Assembly (NCBI RefSeq): GCF_005298175.1
Contig: NZ_SZYH01000001.1
Span: 2,170,001 to 2,234,000 of the forward strand
Direction: 5' to 3'
Source: Marinobacter panjinensis
GTDB taxonomy: Bacteria > Pseudomonadota > Gammaproteobacteria > Pseudomonadales > Oleiphilaceae
DNA: 64,000 bases
Part shown: positions 1-8,836 of the stretch, one piece after another
Numbering within the stretch: position 1 is the stretch's first letter
Layout of the letters: each line of letters starts with the position of its first letter
Position numbers and translations under genes: made by a program
Notes under the pieces: model-generated
What the model was told of the DNA's origin: nothing
Databases searched by the model: none
The model's input: only the letters and a program-made list of their open reading frames with translations

Positions 1-2261
1 CACCCCCTCAAAAGGTGATTCAACGCACTCCGCAACTTCAACGGCTTCACCGGTTTGTTCATCAACACATACCCCAGCTCACGAATGTGCTGTTTCAATT
101 CATTGGTATAGTTGGCGGTAATCATCACCACCGGCGCGGGGCAATGCCGGCGCCCGTTGATGTTGGCCACCACGTCCACGCCGTTTTCGTCGTTGTCCAG
201 ATGGTAATCCGCCAGAATCAGATCTACCTGACTTGAAGCCGGGTCCAGTTGGCGTTCCAGGTCTTCCAGGGAAACGGCAGAAATAACCTGGCAGTCCCAA
301 CCCTCCAGCAGGGTCTGCATGCCCTGGCAAATGGCGTGGTCGTTATCAATCACCCAGATTCTGGCGCCACCCAGGCCGCTGTCGTGTGAAACCGCCGGGG
401 TTTCACCCTGCACTCGCCTCTTCGGCTGCAGCCGCCCGACAGGAACCTTTACGCTGAACACCGAACCCTTGCCCTCAATGGACGACACCGTCACCTCGTG
501 GCCAAGCATTCGCGAAATCTTGTCGACTATCGCCAGTCCCAGACCAAGCCCCTTGTCCGGCTGCGAGCCGGCCGGGCGGATACGTTTGAACTCCTGGAAA
601 ATCTCGGTCAGCTTGTCCTGGGGAATGCCCGGGCCGGTATCCCAAACCTGCAACAGCACATGATCCCTACGCCGGCGGCAGCCCAGCAGGATCCGGCCTG
701 CTCCGGTGTAACGGATGGCATTCGTCAGGAAGTTGCGGAGAATACGCGCCAGCAGCTGCGAGTCTGACTCCACAATGGCCGATGAGGGCACGAAGTCCAG
801 GGTCAGCCCTTCTGCCAGAGCCATCTGGCGAAACTCCCGGGCAATGTTGTTGAGCAGGTCCCGCAGGTCAAAGGCCATTATGTCCGGTTTGATCACGCCG
901 GCATCCAGCTTGGAGATATCCACCAGGGTGCCCAGCAGGTTCTCCACGTCGTCGAGGGAGGTACTGACCGACCGCACCAGCCCTTCCGCCTTGGGGCCAA
1001 AGGAGTGCTCCAGCAAGGCACTGGTAAACAGGCGGGCGGCGTTCAGAGGTTGCAGCAGGTCGTGACTGACCGCTGCCAGGAACTTGGTCTTGGACAGGTT
1101 GGCGCGTTCGGCGTCCATCTTGGCATCCCGCAGCCGGGCCTCCACCGCCGCCCGCTCATCGATTTCCTGTCGCAACTGGCTGTTGAGTCCGGTCAACGCT
1201 GCGGTACGCTCTTTGACCCGCCGCTCCAGATCATCGTAGGCCTGTTCCAGGGCCAGGGCGGTTTTGCGGCGGTCGGTGATGTCCCGGATCAGTACAAAGA
1301 ACCCCGTCACCTGCCCTTCGGTGTCTACGTTGGGCACGTAGGCGCGGAGCATGTAGCGGGTGTCTCCGGTGTCGTTGGTTTCCTCGAATTCAAAGTTGAC
1401 GCTGTTGCCTTTCAGCACTCTCTGGACATGGGGCATAAGACGCCAGTAAAGCTCCGCCTGGTGAACATCCTGCAGATGCTTGCCCAGCGGTGATTCGCCA
1501 TCACGACCGTACCAGGCTTCGTAGACCTTGTTGCAGAACTGCACCGTCATATCGGCACCGACGTAGGCAATCAGGGCAGGCACATGGTCCGTGACCACGC
1601 GTATCCAGCGCTCGCTCTCTTCCAGCGCCTTGATCCGGCGGGCCATTTCGCTGTTCTTGACGTCCGTGATGTCGGAGTAGAGGACAACCAGCCCGCCTTC
1701 ACGGGTGGGCCTCTCCGTCATCTGCACCCAGCGACCATTGGACAGCAGGAACACTGATCCTTCAGAAGAGGCATTCGCATGCTCCTCTACGACCAGCCCG
1801 GAACTGACCGCACGCTCCTTCACTTCAGCGATGGAGGTGCCGGCTGGTGGCACGTCAAGACCAGAGTGTTTCCAGTAACTGCGGAACCGGGTATTGCACT
1901 GGATCAGGCGATGCCGGCGATCGAAGAGCACAAAACCGTCAGCGATGCTTTCGATAGCGTCTACCAGGCGCTGACGGGTGGTTTCAGCTTCTTCACGGGC
2001 GCGGTTAAGGGCCTTGTTGCTGCCCTTGAGCTCATCCATTGTCTGGTTGAGGGCTTCGGTACGCTCACGCACCTGCTCCGCCAGCACCACCGAGTGTTCG
2101 AACACCGCGTAAGGCTCAGGTTTGTGGGCCGAACCGGATTCCACCCGCACGATCAGGGCGTCGCGGATTTTCCGCAGGCGCTCGTTCTCCGCCTCCAGTT
2201 CCCCAATACGCTGCTCCCTGCCGCTATCAGGGTCGGCGTCAGTTGTGGCCGTATCCGGCAT
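1..2261 (-). CDS. PAS-containing hybrid sensor histidine kinase/response regulator (NahK-like), 3' end beyond window
   Basis: The frame is open from an ATG at 2261 to the left edge, about 753 codons, so only the last residues are missing. In order it encodes an N-terminal coiled coil, two PAS-type segments (about residues 80-190 and 200-320), a second coiled coil, a HisKA domain with the H-box SHDLLQPLNAARLF (His near residue 399), an ATPase domain (DTGPGIP, GLGLGLAIV) and a receiver domain with phospho-acceptor Asp near residue 683 (ILADYHLDND). No transmembrane segment is evident, so it is probably cytoplasmic. It overlaps the upstream FIST gene by 23 bp, so the two should be co-translated. 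FIST plus hybrid kinase is the NosP/NahK arrangement known from pseudomonads, where nitric oxide bound by the FIST haemoprotein controls kinase activity. The family call is strong; the NO role is inferred from context. Confidence 0.87.
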   Translation of the reverse strand, partial: MPDTATTDADPDSGREQRIGELEAENERLRKIRDALIVRVESGSAHKPEPYAVFEHSVVLAEQVRERTEALNQTMDELKGSNKALNRAREEAETTRQRLVDAIESIADGFVLFDRRHRLIQCNTRFRSYWKHSGLDVPPAGTSIAEVKERAVSSGLVVEEHANASSEGSVFLLSNGRWVQMTERPTREGGLVVLYSDITDVKNSEMARRIKALEESERWIRVVTDHVPALIAYVGADMTVQFCNKVYEAWYGRDGESPLGKHLQDVHQAELYWRLMPHVQRVLKGNSVNFEFEETNDTGDTRYMLRAYVPNVDTEGQVTGFFVLIRDITDRRKTALALEQAYDDLERRVKERTAALTGLNSQLRQEIDERAAVEARLRDAKMDAERANLSKTKFLAAVSHDLLQPLNAARLFTSALLEHSFGPKAEGLVRSVSTSLDDVENLLGTLVDISKLDAGVIKPDIMAFDLRDLLNNIAREFRQMALAEGLTLDFVPSSAIVESDSQLLARILRNFLTNAIRYTGAGRILLGCRRRRDHVLLQVWDTGPGIPQDKLTEIFQEFKRIRPAGSQPDKGLGLGLAIVDKISRMLGHEVTVSSIEGKGSVFSVKVPVGRLQPKRRVQGETPAVSHDSGLGGARIWVIDNDHAICQGMQTLLEGWDCQVISAVSLEDLERQLDPASSQVDLILADYHLDNDENGVDVVANINGRRHCPAPVVMITANYTNELKQHIRELGYVLMNKPVKPLKLRSALNHLLRG

Positions 2262-3519
2262 CAGGCTGCCCAATCACCACCCCCGTAAACGTCTGGTTAA
2301 TGTGCATGCCGTCGAACTGCTCACCATAGGTGTTGAATCCGATGACTTTATGGTGGCGAAGAAAATCGGACACCTCGTCCGCCACACCGGTGAGCTCCGC
2401 TTCCAGACGCCGCAAGAAACAGTCACAGCCGATGGTCACCAGCGGCGGCCCCACGACCCGTTCAGAGGCCTCAATCTGGGTGCGGACACTGTCCAGCAGC
2501 GACCCCGGTTCCATGGCCGTCATTACAATGCCGGTTTCCACGGCGCAGTAGAACGTCAGGCTCTTGTCAGCGTTCGCCCGCTGCACCGAGCGGACAAAGT
2601 AGTGGCCGCCAATCCGGACCCCCATGGGGCGCAGCGCGAAGACCTTACGATCCAGTTCCTCTACCGCCACGCCCACCGCTCGCGCATAGGCTTCTGCCGC
2701 CGGTTCCGCGTTCAACTCATAAACCGTGCGGCTCTTGGCATCGGCATGGGTGACCACCAGCTTCTCGCTTCGGGCCTCCATGTGGTGGGTGGAAAACACC
2801 CTGAAATCCAGCGGTGTATTCACCAGCATCACAGTGGCAGCACCGGTATGAAACTGGCCATCGAAGAAAACATGGGTGTTGGCCAGGCGTTCGTCGTCAC
2901 CGGCCGAGCCGCCGAACTGCGGAATGGTGCCCAGGGCGGCATTGAGGGTTGCCAACACCAGTTCTTCACGGCTGGACAAACCATCCAGCAGGGTGATGGC
3001 GAAAGTGTTGCCCTTGATGGGCGCCAGGCGGGCATCCCGGCAGGTGGCCAGCAGGCCGTCGATCACGCTCTGGGCATCCTGCAGCGTAAAGCGGTCCAGT
3101 TCGCTGATCAGCGCGTAGTCGATGGAAAAAAATCGGCGATCAAACCCGATGGCAGTAATGCAGCCCCGACCATACCCGTCCGGAGTAATTTCACCGGCAG
3201 AGGTGCAACCGCTAATCCGGACTCCGGAAAACACCTGCTCCAGCGCAATACCCAGGCGTTCGAGATCGTATTCAGCAGAACAGAAAAACAGGACACAGCC
3301 CAGATTATCGTGGCTGAGTTGGCTGGCAAGGTTGGTAGCGGCCAGCATGGGATCACGTGCGTCGGAACTGGCTACCCTGACCGCAGGCAGGGTGGTGGCT
3401 GGCTTCATCAATGGGCGCTCCGCAACCGTGTGGCTTTGTACCGATTCTACGGCTTCTGCAAACGGAGCCAATGCGACTTCAGTGCTTTTAATGGGCGCGC
3501 CAAAATGATCGTAAGCCAT
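2239..3519 (-). CDS. FIST N-/C-domain sensor protein (NosP-like)
   Basis: A 426-residue protein with a FIST N-terminal domain (about residues 60-260: LGCVLFFCSAEYDLERLG, GCTSAGEITPDGYG, GGSAGDDERL) and a FIST C-terminal domain (about 270-420, including GCDCFLRRLE and GFNTYGEQFDG). The ATG at 3519 is chosen because GGGAGG lies 11 bases upstream; a longer TTG start at 3543 would put that ribosome-binding site inside the gene. FIST proteins are sensory domains for small ligands, and NosP members bind haem and sense nitric oxide. The stop overlaps the start of the hybrid kinase by 23 bp, which supports a sensor-kinase pair. Haem binding cannot be judged from sequence alone. Confidence 0.85.
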   Translation of the reverse strand: MAYDHFGAPIKSTEVALAPFAEAVESVQSHTVAERPLMKPATTLPAVRVASSDARDPMLAATNLASQLSHDNLGCVLFFCSAEYDLERLGIALEQVFSGVRISGCTSAGEITPDGYGRGCITAIGFDRRFFSIDYALISELDRFTLQDAQSVIDGLLATCRDARLAPIKGNTFAITLLDGLSSREELVLATLNAALGTIPQFGGSAGDDERLANTHVFFDGQFHTGAATVMLVNTPLDFRVFSTHHMEARSEKLVVTHADAKSRTVYELNAEPAAEAYARAVGVAVEELDRKVFALRPMGVRIGGHYFVRSVQRANADKSLTFYCAVETGIVMTAMEPGSLLDSVRTQIEASERVVGPPLVTIGCDCFLRRLEAELTGVADEVSDFLRHHKVIGFNTYGEQFDGMHINQTFTGVVIGQPDAGYGHN

Positions 3520-3558
3520 TGATTTAAAAACCTCCCTGATCAATGCCTGCCAGCGCTA

Positions 3559-3635
3559 CCGGTTTGCGGGGAGGCAAACCGGCACTTTAGTCTTAGGAGC
3601 GGCGCCGCACGCATGGAATCCATGCCGGCGTGCGG
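3559..3635. repeat. Two hairpins between porin and FIST genes
   Basis: A perfect 9-bp inverted repeat CCGGTTTGC/GCAAACCGG (3559-3567 and 3574-3582, 6-base loop) is followed by an 8-bp arm pair CCGCACGC/GCGTGCGG (3605-3612 and 3628-3635) that encloses GCATGG-AAT-CCATGC. They lie just after the porin stop and before the FIST start. There is no T tract on the minus strand, so intrinsic termination is uncertain; mRNA end protection is an alternative. Confidence 0.45.
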
Positions 3636-3659
3636 GAGACTATTTCCATCAAAGTACGC

Positions 3660-4763
3660 CTAGAATGTGATGACAGCACCCAACGCCAGCGTGTCGAACT
3701 CCGCTGCATCAGCACCGGTCGACTTTGTGGTCTGCTCGAACATATTGTATTCGCCCACCAGCTTGAAGTTGCTATTCACGTCATGAAATAGCGCAAAGGA
3801 AGTGTTCTCGGTCTCGAAATCGCCCTGATCCGAATCCGTTTCGCCATAGGACACCACGAAACGGTTGGCACCCAGAGTGTATGACCCCTGTACCAGGTAG
3901 CCATCGGCATCCTCTTCCGACGCAAGGGCCGCATCTGTGATCAACACCGGAACATCCCCCTCGGAGGTAAAGCCGGAGGCCGTCAAGGAGAAGCCCGCCA
4001 CCGATGCTTTGAGTCCGTAGCCAAGGCCCTGGCTGTCCACTTCCGTGGTCGCATTTTCGGAACTCTGATGACGACCGTTGACCCAACCGGTCAACGCCAG
4101 GCCGTTGAGATCGACGGCGTAGGTCAGCTCCGCTTCAAACCGGGGTGCTGACTGCTCGGACTGGGCACCCGGAGTGGTATTGGCAGGTTCAAAAATACCC
4201 GCAGCCACCTTCAGGCCGCCCATATCAGGCGTACGATAGGTAATCTGGGCCGATGGGTTCGGATAAGGGTAGCCAGTGCGGATATTGCCGAAAGAAACGC
4301 CGGTTGCCGCACCCGGAGAGCCAAAGCCCATGAGAATCTCGTCGAGGAAGATGTTGGAACGGGCGTACAGACCAAAGTCCTTACCAATCAGAACCTGGCC
4401 AAAAGAGCCATCAACGGTGGCATAAAGCTGGCGCACATCAATGGCGGTATCCGTCGGTGACTGCAGGCTGTCGTTGATCGTGGACCAGAAGGAAGACCGG
4501 CCACCCAGGGTCAGGTCGCCCATCTCTTTGCTGAAGTTAAAACCAATCGTGTTGGGTAGGAAACCCATCTTGACGTCCGAATTGCGAATATCGTTCAGCT
4601 TGTCGTCACGGTTAACGTAGAACGCGTTGAAATAGCCATCCACAGAAAAGCTGGTACCGTCTTCGTTGTACACTTCAATCGCTGCATTGGCGCCAGCACT
4701 TGCTCCCATGGCAGCTGCCATGGCAAGGGCCAACCCTGACTTTCTGAAATTGTTGTTGTTCAT
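3660..4763 (-). CDS. Outer-membrane porin, gram-negative type
   Basis: A 367-residue precursor. The start at 4763 is preceded by GGGGGAG and opens with a signal peptide (MNNNNFRKSGLALAMAAAMG, cleavage near ASAGANA-AIEVY). The mature part is a typical trimeric-porin beta-barrel: alternating polar and hydrophobic strands, GYFNAF near the N-terminus, the loop region FGNIRTGYPYPNPSAQITYR, and a C-terminal aromatic residue (LALGAVITF) as needed for BAM recognition. It should form a diffusion channel for small hydrophilic solutes. An upstream in-frame start at 4883 is rejected because it adds a non-secretory leader. It is flanked by hairpins on both sides and appears monocistronic. Substrate specificity cannot be assigned. 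Confidence 0.88.
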   Translation of the reverse strand: MNNNNFRKSGLALAMAAAMGASAGANAAIEVYNEDGTSFSVDGYFNAFYVNRDDKLNDIRNSDVKMGFLPNTIGFNFSKEMGDLTLGGRSSFWSTINDSLQSPTDTAIDVRQLYATVDGSFGQVLIGKDFGLYARSNIFLDEILMGFGSPGAATGVSFGNIRTGYPYPNPSAQITYRTPDMGGLKVAAGIFEPANTTPGAQSEQSAPRFEAELTYAVDLNGLALTGWVNGRHQSSENATTEVDSQGLGYGLKASVAGFSLTASGFTSEGDVPVLITDAALASEEDADGYLVQGSYTLGANRFVVSYGETDSDQGDFETENTSFALFHDVNSNFKLVGEYNMFEQTTKSTGADAAEFDTLALGAVITF

Positions 4764-4800
4764 AACTCCCCCGGTTTTTGTTGAATCTGGGTATTGAGCA

Positions 4801-4840
4801 ACGGGTGATAACCCGTGTCTCAGGCGCATTCTCTCGCCTG
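4801..4840. repeat. Two hairpins in the porin leader
   Basis: ACGGGT-GATA-ACCCGT (4801-4816) is followed by CAGGCG-N8-CGCCTG (4821-4826 and 4835-4840), 40 to 80 bases upstream of the porin start on its strand. They may structure the 5' UTR of the porin mRNA or act as operators. No known regulator motif was recognised. Confidence 0.35.
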
Positions 4841-4944
4841 AATTCAATGGTCGGCGAAGCAGCGGGGGTGGGAAATGCGCCAAGGGGGCAGGTTTTCTGA
4901 TCTTTTAGGAGGCTGTGAAAACAGAACTTTGGGATTACTACTCG

Positions 4945-6339
4945 TCAGTAAGGGAAAAGATCGAGCTCTTGCAGGCAGTCGTCAAGGAAGGGTTCAGGGT
5001 CTGCCATGACGGCTTCGTCAGCGACAACACCGAACTGGATCTGGCCGGCATAACTGACGATGCTGACTCCCAGCCCGATGTCTCCGGCCTGGGGTACCCA
5101 GAACATCTGCTCCAGGATACGACAACCGGCCAGATAGCGTTCATCCCGGGTGCCGGGGACGTTCGACACCACGGTACTTGCCTTGCGGTAGAACAGATCC
5201 GCTACCGGCTGGCGCCAGGCTTCGGGGATAACAGAGGCACTGCCGGCAAGCGCCCAGGCCAGCCCCGGCTGCCAGCTTTTCTTGAGCTTGCGGGTTTCAT
5301 GCTTGATGCGGAATAGCCGCTCCAGCGAACTTTCACCGTCCACCGGCAACGGCACGAAAACAGTCCCGAAGTAATTACCCAGGGTGCCGGGTTCCGGCTT
5401 TATGTCCGCTGGCAGGCGGCTGCGAATATCCACCGGCACTGCGGCATGGAGCACCGCCTCATCCATATCGGTATTGTCAGCAACAAGCCGCTTTCGGACG
5501 GCCGAGGCCACGCAACTGAGCAACACATCGTTGATGGTGACACCAGTGGCCGTGGCAATATGGCGAAAGCGCTCCAGCGCCACCGGCTGCGACCAGCGGC
5601 ACTGGCGACGGCCCAGCAGTGCCCGATTCAGGGATGAGTCGGTATCTTCCGGTTCCACCAGGAACTGGCTGAGTTCATTCACCAGTTTCAGACTTCTCCA
5701 GGTTGCCCGCTCCAGGGCATTGCGACCGGCTGTACCGCCGTTGCCGGGAATATCCCCTCCCCGTGCCGCATCAGCCTGCGGTGACTCACTGGCGGTCAGT
5801 TCACGTAACCAGGCGTTGGCAGCCCGGCTCCAACGGCCCATATCTGCCTGCTCCGGCGCACCGTAGAGCACAGGTGCCTGTTGTGGCGAAGGCGGGCACA
5901 GGCGCTCGAAGATGCCCAGCAGGGAGAGTCCGTCGGCATAACAGTGATGCATGCGCAGCAGCAGGGCAGCGCCGCCCTCGGCATCCGGGAGCAGCCAGAA
6001 TTTCCACAGTGGACGGTAATCCGGCAAAGGCTGGTTCAGCCGGGCAGATACCCAGTCCTGTAATGCCTGATGGCCAAATTCGCCAGGGACCACTTCAAGG
6101 TGGTGATGAAGCGAGAACACCGGGTCCTCTTCCCACCACCAGCCCGGTGCACGGCGCACGGGCATGAAGCTGAAACGCTCCCAGGCCATCCAGTAGATGC
6201 GCAAAAATTCCCGGAACCGTGCTTCTGTCAGGCCTTCCACCCGCAGCATGACCGTTATGGTCATCGGATTTTCCGGGCGCTCCAGGGCCAGCCATGCTGA
6301 ATCCACAGGCAACAACAGATGCGATTCCTTTTGACTCAA
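4945..6339 (-). CDS. Wax ester synthase/diacylglycerol acyltransferase (WS/DGAT)
   Basis: The bifunctional WS/DGAT family transfers acyl groups from acyl-CoA to fatty alcohols or diacylglycerol, making wax esters or triacylglycerol storage lipids at the inner membrane. The catalytic HHxxxDG motif is present (HHCYADG, residues 131-137 counted from the TTG at 6339), with PLWKFWLLP, NDVLLSCVASAVR and SNVPGTRDERY as further family blocks. The TTG start gives 464 residues, the usual family length, and begins just before LLPVDSAWLALE, which aligns with the typical N-terminus. The longest open frame starts at an ATG at 6444 but adds 35 unlikely residues. Marinobacter genomes usually carry several paralogues of this family. 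It is divergent from the alpha/beta hydrolase at 6682. Confidence 0.9.
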   Translation of the reverse strand: MSQKESHLLLPVDSAWLALERPENPMTITVMLRVEGLTEARFREFLRIYWMAWERFSFMPVRRAPGWWWEEDPVFSLHHHLEVVPGEFGHQALQDWVSARLNQPLPDYRPLWKFWLLPDAEGGAALLLRMHHCYADGLSLLGIFERLCPPSPQQAPVLYGAPEQADMGRWSRAANAWLRELTASESPQADAARGGDIPGNGGTAGRNALERATWRSLKLVNELSQFLVEPEDTDSSLNRALLGRRQCRWSQPVALERFRHIATATGVTINDVLLSCVASAVRKRLVADNTDMDEAVLHAAVPVDIRSRLPADIKPEPGTLGNYFGTVFVPLPVDGESSLERLFRIKHETRKLKKSWQPGLAWALAGSASVIPEAWRQPVADLFYRKASTVVSNVPGTRDERYLAGCRILEQMFWVPQAGDIGLGVSIVSYAGQIQFGVVADEAVMADPEPFLDDCLQELDLFPY

Positions 6340-6681
6340 ACCTGTCTGTCCCCGGGTAATTGCAGCAAGAAATGGATAGATGAGCCCGCATTGTGCCAGA
6401 CAAGCCCTGATGGCTCCATATAAGGTCCCGCAGCACACACTCACAAAAAATTACACTCAAGTAACCTTTCCCCTCTATACTGGGAATAAGGATTAATGAA
6501 ATGGTTATGAGGTAGCCGACGCGCCTCTTCGCCCCTTGCGCCAAAAGTCTATTGGCCGCAACTAGGCGTAAAAAGAGTAACCAGTGCCAATATATGTAGC
6601 AGCGGAAGGCGGTACAACTGAATCACCTGCACCGACAACGATGAATAAAAGGCAAATACCGGGTGCTGGAGGAGAGTAGTT
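6340..6681. other. Divergent intergenic region between WS/DGAT and hydrolase
   Basis: About 340 bases without a supported gene if the TTG start of the acyltransferase is correct. It must contain the two divergent promoters. AT-rich stretches occur at 6445-6510, including a TATACT at 6476-6481, but no convincing -35/-10 pair or operator was identified. GGAGGAGAG just before 6682 is the ribosome-binding site of the hydrolase. Confidence 0.5.
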
Positions 6682-7605
6682 ATGAAAGCGAGCCATGTAC
6701 GCAAACTGATAAAACCGATTGAAAGCGCCTACTCCGAAATGTTCTCGGGGCGCGTCTACCGGGTTGGTACTGGCGCAGTTTCCGTACGCAACCACAGCGG
6801 CAAGGCGGAACAGACCGTTATTGGCGTACACGGCTTTCTGGAAAACCACTGCTACTTTACCCAAGCCTACGAAGCACCCACTACCGAGCTGATACTGCTC
6901 ACCTGCAGCAATTACCACATTCCGGTCAATGGCGTAACACCCGAGTCACCGGACTGGGAAGTACCCATCAAGTACCTGGATGGCACCATTGAGTACGATG
7001 CCTGTATTCTCAACCAGGCGCTGGCAAACCTGCCAGGTACGGATAACATCCGTGTACACGGCCATTCCCGCGGTGGAGCCGTCATTCTTGAGGCTATCCA
7101 ACAGTGGCCGGAACTGTTTGAAAATGTAGAAGTCGTACTGGAAGCACCGGTCCTCCCCGATGGTCGGCTTTCCGCCCTGGTCACAGCGGTTCTGGAACCG
7201 GTAAGCCACGGCATGTGGCCCTGGCTGATCCGCCTGATTAACAGTGCCCCATCGTCTGCCTATGGCCAGACGTTCTTCGGCAAGATGAACCCGCGCAAGA
7301 AGCAGCTACTGGCCAAGCTGTTCTCCGCCACCAAGGATCACCTGACCATCGTCCGCAACATTGAGGACCTGATGGCCTGGATGGAGCGGACAGATGCCAG
7401 TGTCTACGACAAGGTACGCTACGGCACATTCCTGATCCCGGCAGTTGATCGTATCCTTGATCGCCAGGCCATGCTGGCCAGTGCGCGCCAAAGCCCGACC
7501 ACCATGCGCATCGTTGAAACCGAGGCCCCCAGCCACTTTATTACCCTCGACAGCAAGGAATGGGTACCCGGGTTCGAGACCCTGCCTGCCGCCGCCCAGG
7601 GCTGA
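6682..7605 (+). CDS. Alpha/beta hydrolase fold protein
   Basis: A 307-residue protein with the elements of an alpha/beta hydrolase: the oxyanion strand VIGVHGFLEN (residues 47-56), the nucleophile elbow GHSRGG with Ser129, and a C-terminal PSHF that probably supplies the catalytic His. No signal peptide is seen, so it is probably cytoplasmic. GGAGGAGAG precedes the ATG. Being divergent from a WS/DGAT suggests a role in lipid or acyl-ester turnover, but that is inference from position; the sequence gives no substrate. Confidence 0.75.
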   Translation: MKASHVRKLIKPIESAYSEMFSGRVYRVGTGAVSVRNHSGKAEQTVIGVHGFLENHCYFTQAYEAPTTELILLTCSNYHIPVNGVTPESPDWEVPIKYLDGTIEYDACILNQALANLPGTDNIRVHGHSRGGAVILEAIQQWPELFENVEVVLEAPVLPDGRLSALVTAVLEPVSHGMWPWLIRLINSAPSSAYGQTFFGKMNPRKKQLLAKLFSATKDHLTIVRNIEDLMAWMERTDASVYDKVRYGTFLIPAVDRILDRQAMLASARQSPTTMRIVETEAPSHFITLDSKEWVPGFETLPAAAQG

Positions 7606-7625
7606 GATTGCTGCACAAAGACTTC

Positions 7626-7670
7626 AGCTCCGCTAAACTGGCCCGCTTCTATCGCAGGTTTAGTGGAGCT
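7626..7670 (+). promoter_or_regulatory. Stem-loop sequestering a ribosome-binding site
   Basis: AGCTCCGCTAAAC (7626-7638) and GTTTAGTGGAGCT (7658-7670) pair over 12 of 13 positions around a 19-base loop. The right arm contains GGAG (7665-7668), the only plausible Shine-Dalgarno for the ATG at 7679. In mRNA the stem could hide the ribosome-binding site. It lies between the hydrolase and the FFLEELY-type gene. Confidence 0.45.
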
Positions 7671-7678
7671 ACATCCCC

Positions 7679-8428
7679 ATGTACCGTGAGCGCCTTGTCG
7701 CCACCAGCGTCCATTCCGGCAGTGCCCGCCGCTTGCAGCAACTGTTGCTGGACTACCATGATTTCCGCCAGCACAAAGCCGCCCACCCGTTGCTGGAACA
7801 CACCTTCCTGATCGCAGACTGGCAGGCGCAGCGGCTGAAAGCCACCCATGAGGACCTCTACCGACACCCCGGGTATCACACCGGCCTGGAATTCCTGCTG
7901 ACAGACCTGTACGCACCTGCAGGCATGACCCGCCGCGACGACAATATCGACCGGGTTTTCCCAAAGATGGTGAAGTGGTTGCCGGACAACCTGCTGGATA
8001 CCTTTGCCGGGCTGGTGGAACTGAACCTGATCACCCAGCAACTGGACCTGGAACTGGCCGAACTCTGCCAGCACCAGGGACTCACCCCCGCCTCCCTCAC
8101 CAGCAGCGACTATTGTCAGGTTTTTCGCAGCAGCCAGCGCATGGAACAGCGAGAGCGGCAGATAACCCTGGTCGCAGAGGTGGGGCAGCAACTGGATCGC
8201 TACGTGCGCAACCGCACCCTCGGCTGGTTGCTGAGCATGAGCCGGGCACCGGCCGAAATGGCAGACCTGAGTGACCTGCACAGCTTCCTGCACCGGGGCT
8301 ATTCCGCTTTCCGCAAAATGGATGATGTGGAATTACTGATCGACCGCCTGGTGACACGGGAGAGAAAGGTGATGGACAACATCCTCAAAGGCCAACCGGA
8401 ACCGTTTGACCTGCCGGGAGACCTTTAA
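7679..8428 (+). CDS. FFLEELY-motif-type conserved protein
   Basis: A 249-residue soluble, largely helical protein. The block LEFLLTDLYAP (residues 70-80), followed by an acidic/basic helical region and VFPKMVKWLP, resembles the FFLEELY-motif family of unknown function found in gammaproteobacteria. There is no signal peptide or membrane segment. It starts 73 bp after the hydrolase and is convergent with the PHA-system gene. Function is unknown, and the name rests on a remembered family motif. Confidence 0.6.
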   Translation: MYRERLVATSVHSGSARRLQQLLLDYHDFRQHKAAHPLLEHTFLIADWQAQRLKATHEDLYRHPGYHTGLEFLLTDLYAPAGMTRRDDNIDRVFPKMVKWLPDNLLDTFAGLVELNLITQQLDLELAELCQHQGLTPASLTSSDYCQVFRSSQRMEQRERQITLVAEVGQQLDRYVRNRTLGWLLSMSRAPAEMADLSDLHSFLHRGYSAFRKMDDVELLIDRLVTRERKVMDNILKGQPEPFDLPGDL

Positions 8429-8443
8429 GCACGATCAACCGGC

Positions 8444-8722
8444 TCAGGCTTTCAGAATCTGGTCCAGTTGGGAATGAATTTCCTGCTCGATCCGGGATTT
8501 GAACGGTCGCAGCATCAGCCCCAGCTCCAGGTGGATGTGGAGATCGCTGTCGGTAATCTCCAGCTGTCCCTTAACCCCACTGCGCTTGAACCTCAAATGA
8601 TCCCCTTCCCACTGGTAATTCACATCAAACTGCTTCGACAGATCCTCGGCCAGGGTTTCCGCTGCCTGGCGAGCATGGTTTTTATCGAGGGAATGGGCGC
8701 GATGAACATCAATAACGGACAT
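8444..8722 (-). CDS. Polyhydroxyalkanoic acid system family protein (PHA_gran_rgn)
   Basis: A 92-residue protein with the signature of the small PHA-granule-region family: an N-terminal HSLDKNHARQAAETLAEDLS followed by a compact beta sheet (YQWEGDHLRFKR, GQLEITDSDLHIHLELG) and a C-terminal helix. Members are often encoded next to polyhydroxyalkanoate genes or ubiE in pseudomonads and relatives; a direct role in PHA synthesis is unproven. It is divergent from ubiE here. Confidence 0.75.
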   Translation of the reverse strand: MSVIDVHRAHSLDKNHARQAAETLAEDLSKQFDVNYQWEGDHLRFKRSGVKGQLEITDSDLHIHLELGLMLRPFKSRIEQEIHSQLDQILKA

Positions 8723-8778
8723 GGATCAGCTTTCTCCGGGAATTAAGGGACGTTTTACAGTGTAAGACGGCATTAAAC

Positions 8779-8806
8779 TTGTAGCCACCCCCGCAGGCGT
8801 TAGAAT
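8779..8806 (+). promoter_or_regulatory. Putative sigma-70 promoter of ubiE-ubiJ-ubiB
   Basis: TTGTAG (8779-8784) and TAGAAT (8801-8806) are separated by 16 bases and lie about 30 bases upstream of the ubiE start. Confidence 0.45.
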
Positions 8807-8836
8807 ACGGGGTTCAGATTCTGACAGGACCCAGCC

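Noticed and set aside
2122..3522. A 466-codon open frame on the plus strand opposite the FIST gene
   Set aside because: It is the antisense shadow of a well-supported FIST gene; its product is rich in His, Gln and Arg with no recognisable domain.
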